Made by a program: the position numbers and the translations under genes. From Podocnemis expansa (taxonomy: Eukaryota > Chordata > Testudines > Podocnemididae), in assembly GCA_007922195.1 (NCBI GenBank), contig ML682007.1, positions 16,112,954 through 16,176,953 on the forward strand: a DNA stretch of 64,000 bases, given 5' to 3'. Under the pieces are notes generated by a model, which did not search any database, was not told the DNA's origin, and was given only the letters and a program-made list of their open reading frames with translations. Below are positions 11,615 through 24,930 of this stretch, piece after piece. The first letter of the stretch is position 1; each line of letters starts with the position of its first letter.

Positions 11615-14399
11615 ATCTAGACATGGCTCAGAAGCCAGAGTCAAAAATGCTGCGCACATTCATGTCCTTATCTTGTCAATCACCACCGAGTGCACCGGCA
11701 GACTTCCTGTTAAAAATCTGGCTCATTTTCCAGTCAGCCCACATTATTCAGTAAGGGTGTGAGTTATCATCATTTTGAACACCTTTAGTTTACAGCAAAC
11801 TCAATGGGAGTTGAGGGAATTCAGCAAGCCATGTTCAAGATCAGATTCCTTTCAGAAAATAAAACCACTCTCTAACTGTACAAAGACCCAACAGCGTGTG
11901 GCATTCCTCACCACAAGCCTCATATCCTGCCCCCAGTAAATGATCACTCTCCAGACATATTAATCGGACTGGGCTACTTCTACAACGATGGCAGAAAATC
12001 CACCACCACTCAATTGATTTTTCCCATTAGGTTGAACATCAGTGAAGACACACTCAAACAATCTGCAAGTCAATCCAATAAAGCCACCTACAAAAAAGGT
12101 TAGTACTGCTTCAGCGGGAATGCAGTTCCCATCCACGCAGCCAAGTGGAGGTGGTACACTAAAGGAAAGTTACAAAGACAACAGGAGTTGCACAAACTTC
12201 TCTGCATAACTGTGTAACTCCCATCCACTGCTGCCAAATTTTGCTGCAGTGTGGACTAGGACAAAGCATTATTCTCTTTCACTCTCTGATCAGCGTTGGC
12301 TGGCCAGTGAAGACCTAGATGGAAACTGCCTTCAATTAGTTAACCAACCCCCTTCTGCCTCAGGGCAGTTGCTGGAACTCTGCAGTTGCCTGAGGTGCTG
12401 TCACATGGTTGATCTGCAGTCAGGCTTCCCTGGAGCTCTTGCACTATATGCATGTGTGTTGGTTTGTTTTTGTTTTGTTTTGTCTTTTAAGAGACAGAAT
12501 CCCCAGGTTCAACAGATCACATTGCCTTCAGGCACACCCAATCCACCATTCTCCTGCAGACAAAGATGAAAATGAAAGGTTAGGACATATTGGCCTGGTG
12601 TTTTTAAATACAAATAATGGACACTGTGCCTCGTTCTCCTCTCATATCAGTGACTGCACTGATATCAACACAACTGCACAAACATAAGGTGCATCTGTGA
12701 AGAGAATAATTACATTTACACAAAACACATACAGTCTATCTAACAGGTTTCTGGCTCTGTCCTCCCATACAGTTCAGCCCTGCAGACAGCCAATAGACAA
12801 GATCTGCAGCCTGGTACAAAAGCCTGTCCTGTGTAAAAGCTACTGGGGACCCAATCCAGCCTTCCTCATGTGGCTCAGACCAGAACAGGCCCAGCAGGTG
12901 AAGGCAGGGAAATGCCTGTCTTCCTTTTCTTCTTCAATTTACTCCTAGCCTACCTGCAATCTCTGGTGTATGAAGAATGGCTGAAGCACCCCAGTCTGTA
13001 CTAAACCCAACATGCACTGGCACTGTTGAAAAGCTAACCTCTATGACTGAGGAGGCATAATTAGCTCCTGAAGGTTTTTCTCACAGTTGCATCCAACAGA
13101 GACTGGATTCAAGAAAGGATCAGGGCTGGTGTGTTAAATCTGGGGTCAAAATATCACAGAATAGTGTGAAGGAGGGATTCTAAGTGGAAATCTGAAGACA
13201 ACCTTAACAACAGCATCAGCACCAAGACCTTGCGAACGTTAAATACCTTATGACTACATTCAACATGCACAGGAGCCAACAGCTCCATTAGTGTCAATAG
13301 CATTGCATATCTATGTCACAGGTGATTTGCTCTTATGTGTGTACATATACATCTCAAATTCTCAAAAAAGTCAAACACAGCCATCTCAGGATAAAATGAG
13401 GCAACTGTTTAACAGTATGCAGCCCTCCGGAAATTAGGGTCACAAAGGAGGAAGAGCACACTCACTTTCTGGAAGTCAGGTGAAAATAAATTTCTGACAT
13501 GTAATGCAAATAAAATCCAGTCACCTGTTTTAAAGGGATGGTCTTGACCTGCTAGGACAACTCAGAACGCATCATAATTATACACAGACTCCCAGTGAGC
13601 CAACAATGGAAGGTCCATTGAATTAACAAAATGTCTTACTACCCTGGTCAAAAATTACTGGATTGGAGTCCAAGTATTGTTTCTACAGATATCTGGATTC
13701 AAGAGGGAATAGCACCTTTGTCCAGGAGGCCAACCCAATGGAGCAGTCGGAGAGGGAAGTACAAATTCACAGACAAATTCCAAAGAGCTTTCTAGCACAG
13801 CAGAAGTGATCTTGGGATGCCTAATGTTTGGGGCTCCCCATCCCAATATCACCAGGCCCCCAAGTGCCCTAGAACTTGCAGTGAGAAACCATTCCATGCT
13901 ATAATGGAAAACTGGGGATTAGTTCGTTCAAGACCAAAACTACAAATAGCACTATGGGTTATGAGCACTTGCAGGCCTCTCTCAGGAGGGGAAAAGAGAA
14001 AATGCTAATTAACTGCAGTTATTAGAAGAACACCCTGAAGAAACGTAGCTCAGAATAGGCTGCAAATCATAAAATAGTAGTAATAATAAAAAAGCCACAA
14101 TACTCTTGGGACATTAAACGATTACTGTGAGTTGTTATTTGGCTGATTTTCACACTTCATTAGCATATGCATAATTTAACAAGTGAACATGCTGAGGGTT
14201 GGCAAGACATAAGAGCCACTTTCTTGAAATATGAACTATAAATTGGGGATAGCCCTATTTAGATATTTTAATCATGGTGGAAAAGCAACATGGATCAATT
14301 CTACAGATCAAATAGAAATGAACTCTACTTTAACAACGTAAGGTCAGTTTCAGAGCTGTATTAAAAAAATATAAATTCAAAATCTTCAGGGGGAGTTCT
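11615..14399. other. Gene-free intronic stretch
   Basis: No exon recognised. GCTGCAGTGTGGAC at about 12243 could be the right end of a decayed MITE without a recognisable left end. Overlapping plus-strand frames at 12249-12948 have no domain, no splice context and no conserved look. Confidence 0.45.
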
Positions 14400-14540
14400 T
14401 AGTTTGGTCCAATGGATTCAATTTTATATAGCACCTCACAGAAATCAAGATATTTCTAAGCTATTTAATATTTAATGAGTTAATGTGGGTGAAGGACACA
14501 ATGAACTTGGAACTATCTGCCCAAGAGGGTACTTGCAAGT
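14400..14540 (-). mobile_element. Decayed MIR-like SINE fragment
   Basis: TATATAGCACCTCACAGAAA, then GAAGGACACAATGAACTTGG and CCCAAGAGGG, follow the order of a reverse-complemented MIR-type element at low identity. The call rests on this pattern only. Confidence 0.3.
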
Positions 14541-14660
14541 TAACAGAGGTTTAGTTATCTAATAACTGTGCCAACAAAATATCAGGTGCTTAAATGTCTG
14601 AGTGCTATAAAATGCACCCACAATTATTTGCACCTGCAAAATATGAATAATACTAGTAAT

Positions 14661-14885
14661 AACTACCTTGGTCTTATGTAGCCCTTTTCACCCACAGATC
14701 TTCAAGTGCTTTACAGAGAAGGTCAGGATCATTATGCCCATTTGAAAGATGGGGAAACAGACACAGAAAGGAAAGAGACTTGTTCAAGGTCAACCAATAG
14801 CCCAGTGGCAGAGCTGATAACAGAACACAAGATTCCTGTTTCAGTCGAATGCATGCTGTCTTCGTAGCACTTGCAATTATTCCCA
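14661..14885 (-). mobile_element. tRNA-derived SINE (tortoise Pol III / MIR-like)
   Basis: CTTCAAGTGCTTTACAGAG, AGGATCATTATGCCCATTTG, AGATGGGGAAACAGACACAG, AGGTCAACCAATAGCCCAGT and GGCAGAGCTGATAACAGAAC are the reverse complement, in order, of the tail-to-body sequence of the tortoise-type SINE whose plus-strand copy lies at 35101. The tRNA-like head is mostly lost. Confidence 0.65.
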
Positions 14886-17232
14886 AGAACAAAACTGGTT
14901 GACATTTTATACTGATTTTTTAAGCCATAAAATGTTGTTTGTAAAAAAAACCACAAGAACTGTCACTGAATTTAAAGCCAAATCTGCAGTTGAACCTTCC
15001 AACTGGTGCACATCTTTAATATCCCAAATTCAAATAAGAAAGTCAAACATATTTGAACTTTGAAGACCTTGAGATTTGGATCAGATTTTGAGACTCATAT
15101 GGTCTCTGTTGTCACATGCTATCTCCCAGCCCTTTGAATAACCATGATTTCCTTTTAAATTCAGTGAGTAAAATCATTACAGATGGCAAGCTTTAGAGTA
15201 TCTCAGCTCTGAGGAGCCCACCAGACATACGCAATGACAAGGAAAACCATAACGTTCCTCCTGTGTCCCAGGAACTGAGGAAATGGGATGTCGGGGGTTA
15301 CTAACCCCACTCAGTAGCTATTCCTCAAAATGCAGCACTCTGCAATGAACACTGAGCTAACTTCTGAAGACTCCAAGCACCCCAGAATAATCCATAACTA
15401 TGGCTAATTAATGTGTTGTTCTTTGGCCTGTCAGTCAGAAAAACAAATTTCTGCCATAATCACTGGCAGAGACAAATCTGTTGACACCCTAGACCTGGAA
15501 CTCAGTTGGCATTAGCTGGGAAACGTCTCAGCAAAAGGTGCATGTTAGCCCTTCCGCCATTGGCCTCTTCCACGCTTGCTGTGCTAGTCAAGGGAACATC
15601 AGGCTGTGGTAAAATGAGGAGAAGGGCAGGTGTGTGTTCCAGCTGGACACGCACAGAACAGTGAGAAGACAAAAATTGTTAAGATCCTCCCACACCCGTT
15701 GAAATGTGCACCCTTAATATGTCATGAGTATTAAAGATATATTACAAGAAAGTATCTGTTAGAGAGATTCATCCTCACCTTATACTCATTCTGTGCTCTT
15801 GGTATTTGTTTAAGGGGTTGATTTTTGGAGGTGCTGAGTATACTTAGCTCTGAGTAACTCTGGAAGTCAGGACCTTACTGTACCCTAAGCACCTAGTCAA
15901 GAGCCAGTGTGGTTCACTAGGACACCAAACAGCCAGGGCTTGTCCTGTGCATGGGCAAGCACAGGAGTGAGAGGGTGCAATAGGGGCATACAGGCTGGAT
16001 ACAACACAGGGCACTGAGTAGCCGTAACTCCAGCTGAAGTCAGCAGGAGCAGTAAATACACCACACCTCAGGCCCACTGGGAGTCCTGGCACTCAAGACT
16101 AGTGCCAGCATTTAACCTCTGCAGTGAGGGCATGGAGGAGACAGAGCCCTGGAAGACCTTCTGCAGCAGGAAGCATGTCCAGATGCCTCCTTTAAACATG
16201 CTACAGAGGCTGCACTTCCCCAGAAGGATTTGTTGTGTGGAGCTTCCATCCTTGCTCTTCTGAGAAGAGGGCTAGAGCTGTACTCACAGAACAGTTCATC
16301 TGCATTTTTCTTACTTGCAGAGGAGCTCTTTGTTTGTCAATGAAGATGCCCTGCTGGGTTACTGAAGCTGGTCCAGGAAGAGAGGAATTGGACCTGACTC
16401 CATTTTTGAGAACCTGGGTCAGATTCTCCCTTCACAAGGATGTAATTCAAAAGTAACTGTCCTGAAGTCAGTGGAATGCCACTGAGGTAAAAGCAATGAG
16501 GCTAGAATCAGGCTCCTTATTTTAAAACAGCTCAAGGTTTTACTGTGTTTGTTCAGCCCCTGATACAGTTGGCCACCACAATACATAAGCAATTCTGCTT
16601 CTAGCTTCTTTAAAAAGCTGGTGACCCTTAAGTCTGCAGAGAACATTAACCCCATAGGTAGTTCGCTGGGGGCTACCATGAATGTGCAAGATCACAAACA
16701 ATACAAGGAAAAGAGAGACTATTGGAAGGGGATTAAATAGCATATCTGTGCAGAGCCCCTCTTCTCTGTTCTCTCTGCCCACAAACTAACCCAGGGCCAG
16801 CTATACTTTCAAATTCATTGCAGCCCCTGGCCATCTATTTTTAGCCCTCTCCCCTTAATCAACTTTCTTTCCTTAGGGCATGTTTTCTCTGCCTATGATT
16901 GGTTAATTGACTGTCACCCTCTGATCACTTTGTACCACCTCAACATGCAAACTAGCTCTTTCACTGCCTATCTCACCCCAACTTTTTACATTCTGCTGGC
17001 TCTCTCTCTTTCAACCCTTTCACCTCTGGCTTATCCCTCACCACTTAATTTTCCACATAAATGAAAGAGAAGCCTCAGGGTGCTACTGAAAAGTCCATCC
17101 TTGCTGTGTTTCCAGTGGGGTCATTATACCCCTTTCCAGGCATCTGCCAGAATTTTGAACCTGCACTGTACAACCCAAAAGACAGTTTTGGCCCAAGGAA
17201 CATATCCTGTTCCTATTGTCAAGGCTCTAGAG
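14886..17232. other. Gene-free intronic stretch
   Basis: No exon seen. A palindromic-element remnant lies at about 16432-16525 (GTCAGATTCTCCC... and ...CTAGAATCAGGCTCC). The open frames here are short and mutually overlapping. Confidence 0.45.
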
Positions 17233-17732
17233 CAGCAGTTCCCAGCCACTGGCCTGGAGGCCAGAAGTGGCCAATGGGGGCTTTCAAAGTGGTCCACAGC
17301 TCCTTCCTGATGGCTGCAAAAGGGAGCCACGGCCTAAGGATCCAGTCCGAGCATGTTTCCTCAGTGTTAAAGACTGATGCAGCACTCCCTTCCCCCTGTC
17401 TGTAGCAGGAAGCATGGTGAAGAGCTTTGCCTAGGTGCACAGATACGGGGGTCCTTGCTGGAGTCAGTCAAGGAAAGCACTGATTTTCCATCTCCCTGGC
17501 TGCAGAAGGGAGTCCCTTCTTAGAGAGACCCAGAGGGAGCACACCAAGCTACAGAACGTGTGGTTCCCCTGCTCCAGTCAAGGAGACAGGAGATCACCAA
17601 GGAGGCAGCCTCCCTGCTGAACTCTTTCCACCTGGCTGCAGAGGTGGGGAGCCTGCTGGTAAAGACTAGTGGCCCTTCAAGTTTGTAAAAATACTTATCT
17701 GTGGCCCTCAAGCCGAAAAGACTGAGATCCTG
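17233..17732. mobile_element. Probable non-autonomous hAT element
   Basis: The left end CAGCAGTTCCCAGCCACTGG resembles hAT termini of the CAGTGGTTCCCAACC type. The right end (GTGGCCCTCAAGCCGAAAAG followed by ACTGAGATCCTG) resembles a decayed inverse. No clear 8-bp duplication flanks it, so the boundaries are weak. Frames inside are not transposase-like. Confidence 0.35.
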
Positions 17733-19696
17733 TGTGTTGTGGAAAGAGTAGTGGAACTCAGAGGAGGTGCAAAAGATTTGTGGGGGTTCATTCAGAGGAT
17801 CTGCACTTTCTGCATACTATGGAGCACCTGGCTTCCTAGTAACTAAGCAGAGAGGGGCCAAGAGATCTGTTATTATAGGACTATCAATCTTTCCACAACT
17901 CCATAGCACAGAGGGAGAGCATAAACCACTGGAACCTGGCAAAGTGGTCTGCTTCCCCTCCTGCAGTGACCTCCCAGCACCTCCTCACACAGCCTGTCTA
18001 CTTGGGCTATGTACTGGGACAGGGATCACCCTAAATGGCAAGGCTCACTTCATACAGCAGAGAGATGGCAAATGGAGCCCACTGCATGTTGCATTAGTCA
18101 GCCCCCTCTAGACTATCTATCTCCCATGCAGCATGTTACATTAGGCTTCTCTGTACAGGAGCAGAACTGATATCACTACAGAGGGAGCTAATATAACCTA
18201 GTAGAGTTTTGGGAGGCTGCTCAGCTTCGGTGGTTAGAGAAGGGACAAACAGAATAGTTTTCCTTCGCAGTCCTGTTTTTCTGATCAGCAGCACAGAAAT
18301 GCCTGTTACTGTCACTCAGGACTATTTCCGTTAGGAAGTTACAGAGCCAACATTTAGGTAGATGATGAAGGGCACACTTCCCAGGAGCTACCATGAGAGC
18401 AGATAACCACTGAGCACATTTATCAAAGTGCCCGCAGTTCCCATTTCAATGCAAGAGAAACAAAGGAAAGGTTCATCGGCACCAAGATCATTGTGTTTAA
18501 ATGAAAAAGGGAAACACCAAGGACACCATCAGCCCAGGCCAATGGGTTTCTGCCAGCTCAGTTTTACATTGCTGACAAACAGGCCTGTGCATCCCCATTA
18601 CTAAGATTTTACTTGGGGAGGTGATTTGTAGCTGAAAGTGAATCTAGCATCAGCAAACAGAAAATTTCAACTTGAATAAGTAGCTGAATGCATTCATTGT
18701 ACATTAGCATCCATGGTCAATAAGGAAAGTGTAAAATTGATTAGGGCTTCTACGCCTCAGGCTGCTTAAGACTGAATATACTGAATAAATGTCTTTTGTG
18801 GTGGGGAGCTATGGGAGATGCCAACATACCGCCACCAGCCTTGCTCTCCTCCTAGCTGCATTATAGCCCAGTCCAAGATCCAAGCAACTTGTCAAGTACG
18901 TGGGAAAACAGAACAAAAGGAGATTTAGAAGGTAAAACAAAAAAGCATGAATCAGAGACGAGATGAGACTTTTGCAGAACCTGAGCTATAACTATCTGCA
19001 TCCCTAAAAATCTGCAACAGCTACATTTGCAAATGACCATTTGCAGCTCTAATTTCTCCATATTTTAACAGATGTTCTGTTTATGAAAGTGAAAAAGGAC
19101 TTAGGACTTATGAATAACACTGTGCGGCCCAAGAGATGTTTCTAAGTATGATTAACTGACCACAGGCCATTTGTTTTACAGCAAGGATGCTCAATGATCC
19201 ATACACTCTGATTTATTCAGGCCTGGTATATAGTAATGGTTGATGTCTCCCTGGTTCTCCTCATTAGCATCCAAAAAATGATTGGAAGAATGTAGCTTAT
19301 GAGAGCAGTTTCCCATTGCTCTACATGATAGTTCATTAGCTGGGCTGGAATCGCTCAGTAGAAGAACTAGAATCATGGTAAGAGGAAATCTTGGTTACTA
19401 AAACAAGTAGTCAGATTTCAGAAGTAAATGAGGTTTCAGTTTTAGGGCATAAGTAGAAGTGTAGCTGAAATTCATGCATGGTGGGGAGTTTTCTATCTGC
19501 AAAAATAAACAATACTTCAGAATATGCCATTTGCCGGTTAATTCTTATGTAACACTACTTTGGAAAATGTCACCATGGTGCTGCTTCCTCAGAGATGCTC
19601 CTCTAGCAGGTGGGCTAGCATAAACCAGCAATATCTAACCTTTAATGTATGTCTGCCATGGAGCTGGAAGATGCAACTTCCAGTTAAAGGAGACAT
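17733..19696. other. Gene-free intronic stretch
   Basis: Nothing beyond short chance frames. No repeat ends recognised with confidence. Confidence 0.4.
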
Positions 19697-19864
19697 ACTT
19701 GTGCTAGCTCTGGTCAAACCAGTGTGCTAAAAACAGCAGTGTAGCTGCGGCTCTGTAAGTGACAGGACAGGCTAGCCACCATAAGTCCCATTCCATCAGA
19801 AATCCTGACCTAGGTCCATACTCACACCGCTATTTTTAGCACACCAGCTTGACCAGAGCTAACA
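19697..19864. mobile_element. Palindromic MITE-like inverted repeat
   Basis: The left arm, about 19697-19740 (GTGCTAGCTCTGGTCAA..., GTGTGCTAAAAACAGCAGTG), is the imperfect reverse complement of the right arm, about 19817-19864 (CACCGCTATTTTTAGCACAC, CTTGACCAGAGCTAACAC). The spacer is about 75 bp. The motif belongs to a small interspersed element I recall from sauropsid genomes. Confidence 0.6.
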
Positions 19865-19946
19865 CAGTGTAGCAAGGGGCTGTGGCTTCCCTCCGAGAAA
19901 CACAAGGACAGCACCCTAGTTCATCCCCTGGCAAGCAGACCCATAA

Positions 19947-20186
19947 CAGCCTACCCCACCAGAAGCAGAAGTGGAGGAAGGAAAGACGGGAAGTATAAAA
20001 GGAGAGCCCAACAATTTGGTTGGGCTAGAGCTGTCAGACGAGGAGGACATTTCCCCACCCCTGCTGGAGCTCAGTCCCAAGTTCTACAGCAACGAGAACC
20101 TGAAGGAGCAGCCAGAGCTGCCTGCTGCCTGGGACACCAAGGAGCAGCTGGGGGCTGCTGCTAGCTGTCTACCCCAAGGAAACTAA
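19947..20186 (+). pseudogene. Coding-like ORF remnant, unrecognised (possible retroelement protein)
   Basis: An 80-codon frame is open from the stop at 19944 to the stop at 20187. It has no ATG near its start (the first plausible start is GTG at 19971). It reads QPTPPEAEVEEGKTG..., then LELSDEEDISPPLLELSPK, then KEQPELPAAWDTKEQLGAAA. The codons are G/C-ending (GAGCTGTCAGACGAGGAGG, AAGGAGCAGCCAGAGCTG), unlike the surrounding AT-rich intron. The acidic, proline-rich character and the GC-rich sequence that follows, which looks LTR-like, suggest a decayed retroelement gag or linker. I do not recognise the protein. It could also be an unannotated exon fragment, but no splice context supports that. 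Confidence 0.3.
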
Positions 20187-20700
20187 TGATGACCACTGAA
20201 ATTAACCCTGGGAAAGCAGATTACAGTCTGCTTGTGTGGTGGCCTGATACTCAGCCATTGTGCTTCAGATGAGACCCTGCTGACATGGTGGTGGAACTTT
20301 CTGCAACTGTTTAGGCCCTGGGCTGGGATGTGATGCAGTCAGGTGGGTCCACATCCTCCTACCCCTCTGCTGCCCCTCACCCAGGATGATGGATACCCAC
20401 TGTAGGCCAGGCGACCTGCTTGGTCACCCTGGCCCTTTGGCCATATACTACTTAATTACCCTTCCCTGCCTTAGGGTTTGGGGCCATAGACTGCCAAGGG
20501 TTCTGCCCAGGCACAAGGGACCAAGCCCATAGGCTGTTTGCCAGCTCTGACACCTGCCTGAGGGCCAGGGATGATAGACTATCTACTTGCTCAGTTCTGC
20601 CTGAGGGGAAGGGCTCTGAGACAGCTAATTCCCTGGTTTCATGCCTGTTTCTTTATGGGTAACAGGGAAGGTGGCCTACACACAGAGGACATCTGCCTTA
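20187..20700. mobile_element. GC-richer block, possible LTR retroelement remnant
   Basis: Text such as GGGCTGGGATGTGATGCAG, CAGGTGGGTCCACATCC, GCCTGAGGGCCAGGGATGAT and CTGAGACAGCTAATTCCC resembles turtle LTR-type sequence as I remember it. No terminal repeats, primer-binding site or target duplication could be fixed. Confidence 0.25.
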
Positions 20701-22855
20701 ACTGAAAATCACACCCTGCAGTTCAATCAGCAGTAGTGAAGGTGTGTCCACTCAGGGCAGGAATTACACCTCCAGATCCAGCACTTGCATATTCCTAGTG
20801 GAGGATTTATCTGAACCAGTTGGGTTAAGCAACACAGTGGTAAAAAAGCCTGAGACCTGTGTGCAGTGTATCTGCCACCCTTGCAACTCACAGCTACAAA
20901 GTGTGCTGGCAGAGATGCAGCTTTAGAATACAAAATACGGGGACAAGGAAGGGGTAACCTCAGTTCCTGTCTCTCTCCTTCCTCTCAGTCCTGCTTCCCT
21001 CTCTTATTTACACACCTTCCCAGCCTCTTCCTGCAGATGCTGAAAGACTCTCCTCCTGCTCCCTGCCTGCTTCCATTCTGCAGCCAGATACGCCTTCAGA
21101 ACAGAAGCACTCTAGGCTAGCGAGGGATGCTGGTTGGAAAACTGATCAATGTTTTCACAAAAATGTCATCATATCCTTAGGTCGCCACCCCAGCCCCTTT
21201 GAAATTCATGATTTTGGAAGTGGGGGAAATCATCATAATAACAAAATGTCAGATGTTTTCATTTGGTTCTTCATATTCATCCCCCCATAGGTCCTGGGCT
21301 GCCAACCCTATTGAAACAGGACTGAGCAAGTCGCATAGAGGTGGGGGAAGTCTTTCACTGAAGCTGGAGGAGGAGGGAGAAGTCCAGACAAAGAGAGGAG
21401 GGTGCTTTAGGTCAGATTTCACCAGAGTAATTGGACCAGACTCATTCTCTTAGTGTCATGCATCCCTCCTTCTTACACCTGCACTGTGCAGAGGTTATTA
21501 CTCATCCCAAGAAACCCACTGGTCTTAAGGTCTAACATACCTTTAGGACTGGCCAGGCTCCTGAAGGTTAAAATGTCAGTGGGAGCTGTGATTGGTAATA
21601 CTCCTAGTATCTCTCATCATCTTGTTATTTGGGGCCTCTTGCCCTTGACATGCATGTCTGTGTTATGAGTAAGACCCTTTTTCAACCTTCTGAGGACCCT
21701 TACCCCTCCCCTGCTATTTCCTTTCATCATATTCTCACTTCCCCTTTGTTTTCTCATCTTGTTCTGACTAGTCCTAAGAGCAGTTGGCTATAGTGTGCTC
21801 CTGAGACTGCTGCTCCTAAAATGCTAGAGAGCAATGATAGACAACTGGCACCCAGAAGAGACCAAACACTGTCTCCCCATCCAGTCCCATTGCTAATGGA
21901 CACAGATGGGGTCCGAGAATGCAATGTGCCAGATTGACTCTGGCACTGCTTGTGTTTAAAATGGGCTATGGGCTGCCCACGCTGCACTGGGGTACAGGAC
22001 GTCCTTCCAATGTTGCATGTCATATAAGTAATTAGTATAACCAACATACTGCCACCCTGCAGTCCAAGCGCTCCCTGGCACTGTTTGCAGACCCACCATT
22101 TCTGCGTGTGCCGATGGGAGAAAACTAGCAGATGAAACTCACTACAAATACAAGTGAAATTGATGTGACTACCTTCACTGCCCAGGCTTTCAGGTTGAAC
22201 TGCTGAGTTCCAGGCTGAATCACTGAAGATAAAACCACTTTTTACAGTGTCTGTTTTACCAAGCTAAAGTCCAGGGGAAGAAAATGATGAAGGGGTATTT
22301 AAGAAAAGATTTTTAACCTAACAGTGCCCCTTCACAAATGTGTGAGAAATTTCATGAACATGCAAGTACCAGAAACAAGGCGATACTTAGAAGGTATTTA
22401 ATGATTTTGCTGCACATAAATAATTAATAGCAGGGATAAGGTACTTTGAAGTTGAACTTATTTGAGCAAAGCCACAGCAAGAATAAGAAATTATGCAAAA
22501 AACTATTTGTGCTTGGAAGTTCAATATCCTGAGGTGATGCAAATAGGTACTTTGTGAACCTCTTCTGAAAATTCAAAGCAGCTATGGGATCTAAAACACA
22601 TGGCTCACATTAGTTACTGAGAGGAAGCTGAATGCAGGATTTGGTCAATTTGTTTATAAATATATTTTTGGAAATATGACAGGGAAGAGATGGGTGAAAT
22701 CTCTCCAATTTTCACTTGCAAGACAATCAGGAAGAATTCTAAGCAAAGTCGTTCTGCTACTTGGATGTTTGAGTGGTACCCTTCTGAGAAATTAATCAAA
22801 AGTTAAATACATAGACATTCATTCTACTCCTTGGTGCCATTCACATCTTTAACAT

Positions 22856-22892
22856 TAAAAAAAAAACAAAAAAAAACAAAACAAAAAAAAAA
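22856..22892. repeat. A-rich simple repeat
   Basis: Runs of A broken by single C residues (AAAAACAAAACAAAAAAAAA type) over about 37 bp. Confidence 0.9.
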
Positions 22893-24167
22893 CCACACAC
22901 CTCCGATTGTGTTGTGTTTAAAATCTCCAGCAATTTTATTCTCTTGTAGTAAAATAGCAATACTAAGGAAGAGGTTAGAAATCCTGGGGGTCTCATTCCA
23001 GTTCAATGTATATGAGTGGGAGTAACCTTATCAGAGACAACGGAGCCAACACAGAATAAAGGTGATTTAAGAGACATTGGAATCATGCCCTCAATTGTAC
23101 TTTGGCTTTTCTGCCATACCAGAGGAAGAAGGGATAACAAATGCCCAGAAACCACTCCCAGATGATACATATCTCATATCTTGCTAATCACCACTACGTT
23201 TATCTGCAGAACCCTACATCCCACAGTCTCTGCCTCACAAAACACACTTTGTAGGAGTCCTCGTGTGCCTTAGTTGGCAGAGGGCCAACTTGGGGCCAAC
23301 TCTACCCAAAATTTTGACTCTGCTCCCAGCACTCAGACATCAGCACCACAATGAAAAAAAAGAGAAACCAAACAGCATTCTGGGAACTGGCATTTGTCCA
23401 ACTTGGCTTCAAGTTCTTGCTGCAGATGACACCATGAATGACAACTACAGTGGAATTTAACAAGATGTTTGGATAGCTGAACGCAAAGCCACAAACAGAG
23501 CTGTATAAGCAGTGGCAGAAGGTGAAGGACAAAAACTCGAGCAAGCATTGTGCATGTGGATTGCCACTCTCTGCTTCCAAATAACTTGAGCCAGAGTGGA
23601 AAGATGTACAGGTACATGTCTCAAGCTCTACACACAATTCCAAGCTCTGCCCACAATCTTAGAGCATTTTCTAAAATGAGGTGAATCCTGTGAATTGCTG
23701 GAGACATGTGCATGCTCAGCAACTCACCAGGAGGTTCTCTGAAGCTTGCAAGGGAAATTTTAGCAATTGTAATTGCTTCTGGTTTTGGTATGAAACCTTT
23801 AAGCCTCAAAAAAGATGTCTACAAATGACTGCCATTCTACCAGTTCAAGCCAGAGGTCAGGTTTTATGTACACTGAGAAAATTAACTTTATAGCTAGTGA
23901 AGAATTTAACTACAGGATGCAATTAGCCAAGTATTCTTGGTCAATACAGCAGTGGTATAAACTGTGCTCAGAAGTGTTTGAGTTTGTTAGTACATGGAAA
24001 ACCAATGAGTGGAAAAATTGCTTTTGTATCAGAACTATTTTGGTTTTAATTGTTACCAGTAAGATCTACATATATGACACAGAGACTGTTTCCTCCACAG
24101 ACCTATTACAATGTGCTGACTCAAGCAGCATTCAGCAGGTGACATGGAGCAGGGAAAAAAGTTGATT

Positions 24168-24189
24168 AAAAAAAAAAAAAAAAAAAAAA
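24168..24189. repeat. Poly(A) run, 22 bp
   Basis: Uninterrupted A22 with no recognisable retroposon body or target duplication beside it. Confidence 0.9.
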
Positions 24190-24617
24190 GACAGCTGGAG
24201 CCTGAAACTCTGTTTTAAATACAGAATTAAAAGATTATTTTGTAGGCTTGTTTTCTAAATTGCGATACTCTTCCCAGAATACAGGTTCCCAGTCCAGCTT
24301 GACACATCTTTCAGTAGAACTTCATTCTCTCACCAGCTGAAAGTCAGTAACCCAGACAAGGAAAAAAACCAAAAACAATCCTGAAGTAAATCATGCAGTC
24401 TCCAAAGAGAAACGTGACTGATGTACAGTAATGTTAAAATTATCAATCCATCTTAGTTATTTCTAACCAGGTGCAAATTTCTATGGCAAACCTATTCTTA
24501 AAAGGTACCTTCTTCTGAAAGAATTAAAAAATGTCCTAAAGCAAAGGATGACTGGTGCCTAAGAATGATACATGCTAATATAGACGCTGCACATTTTGTC
24601 CAGAAGTAATGCTAATG

Positions 24618-24930
24618 TCATAGAAGTAAAAGGCCTATCAAGCTCTATGTCATCAACAGAGGAGTCCTCTTTGTCATACATTCTCAAGAGTTTTGCCCAG
24701 ATTAACTATAAATATCACCAAATGACAGGACTTCTAACACTTTCCTTGGAAGATTATTCCACAGTTTAATGGCTCTTACCATTAGGAACTTAGGAACTCG
24801 AGTTAATGGAGCAACATTCGTAGTGTTCACAGAGATACCTAATAGTGCCCCCCAAAAGATTCAGGCTAATCTTTCCCAGGTATATTTCTTGTTACCATCG
24901 CTTAAAACTGTGAAGATTCCTGCTTAAATA
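24618..24930 (-). mobile_element. CR1 LINE fragment, 3' region
   Basis: Begins TCATAGAAGTAAAAGGCC and includes GACAGGACTTCTAACACTTT, CCTTGGAAGATTATTCCACA, GTTTAATGGCTCTTACCATT and CTAATCTTTCCCAGG, the reverse complement of CR1 3' sequence. The copy is degraded and minus-strand. Confidence 0.7.

Larger units (their letters stand above)
20701..24617. other. Gene-free intronic stretch with A-rich simple repeats
   Basis: No exon recognised. Simple A-rich repeats are listed separately. The 116-codon frame ending at 24165 has the base composition of its surroundings. Confidence 0.45.

Noticed and set aside
12249..12948. Three plus-strand frames in a row as exons of a gene
   Set aside because: The frames overlap in different phases, share no homology I recognise, and lack matching splice sites.
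23815..24189. 116-codon frame followed by A22 as a processed pseudogene
   Set aside because: No recognisable protein, AT-rich intronic codon composition, no polyadenylation signal at a proper distance and no flanking target duplication.
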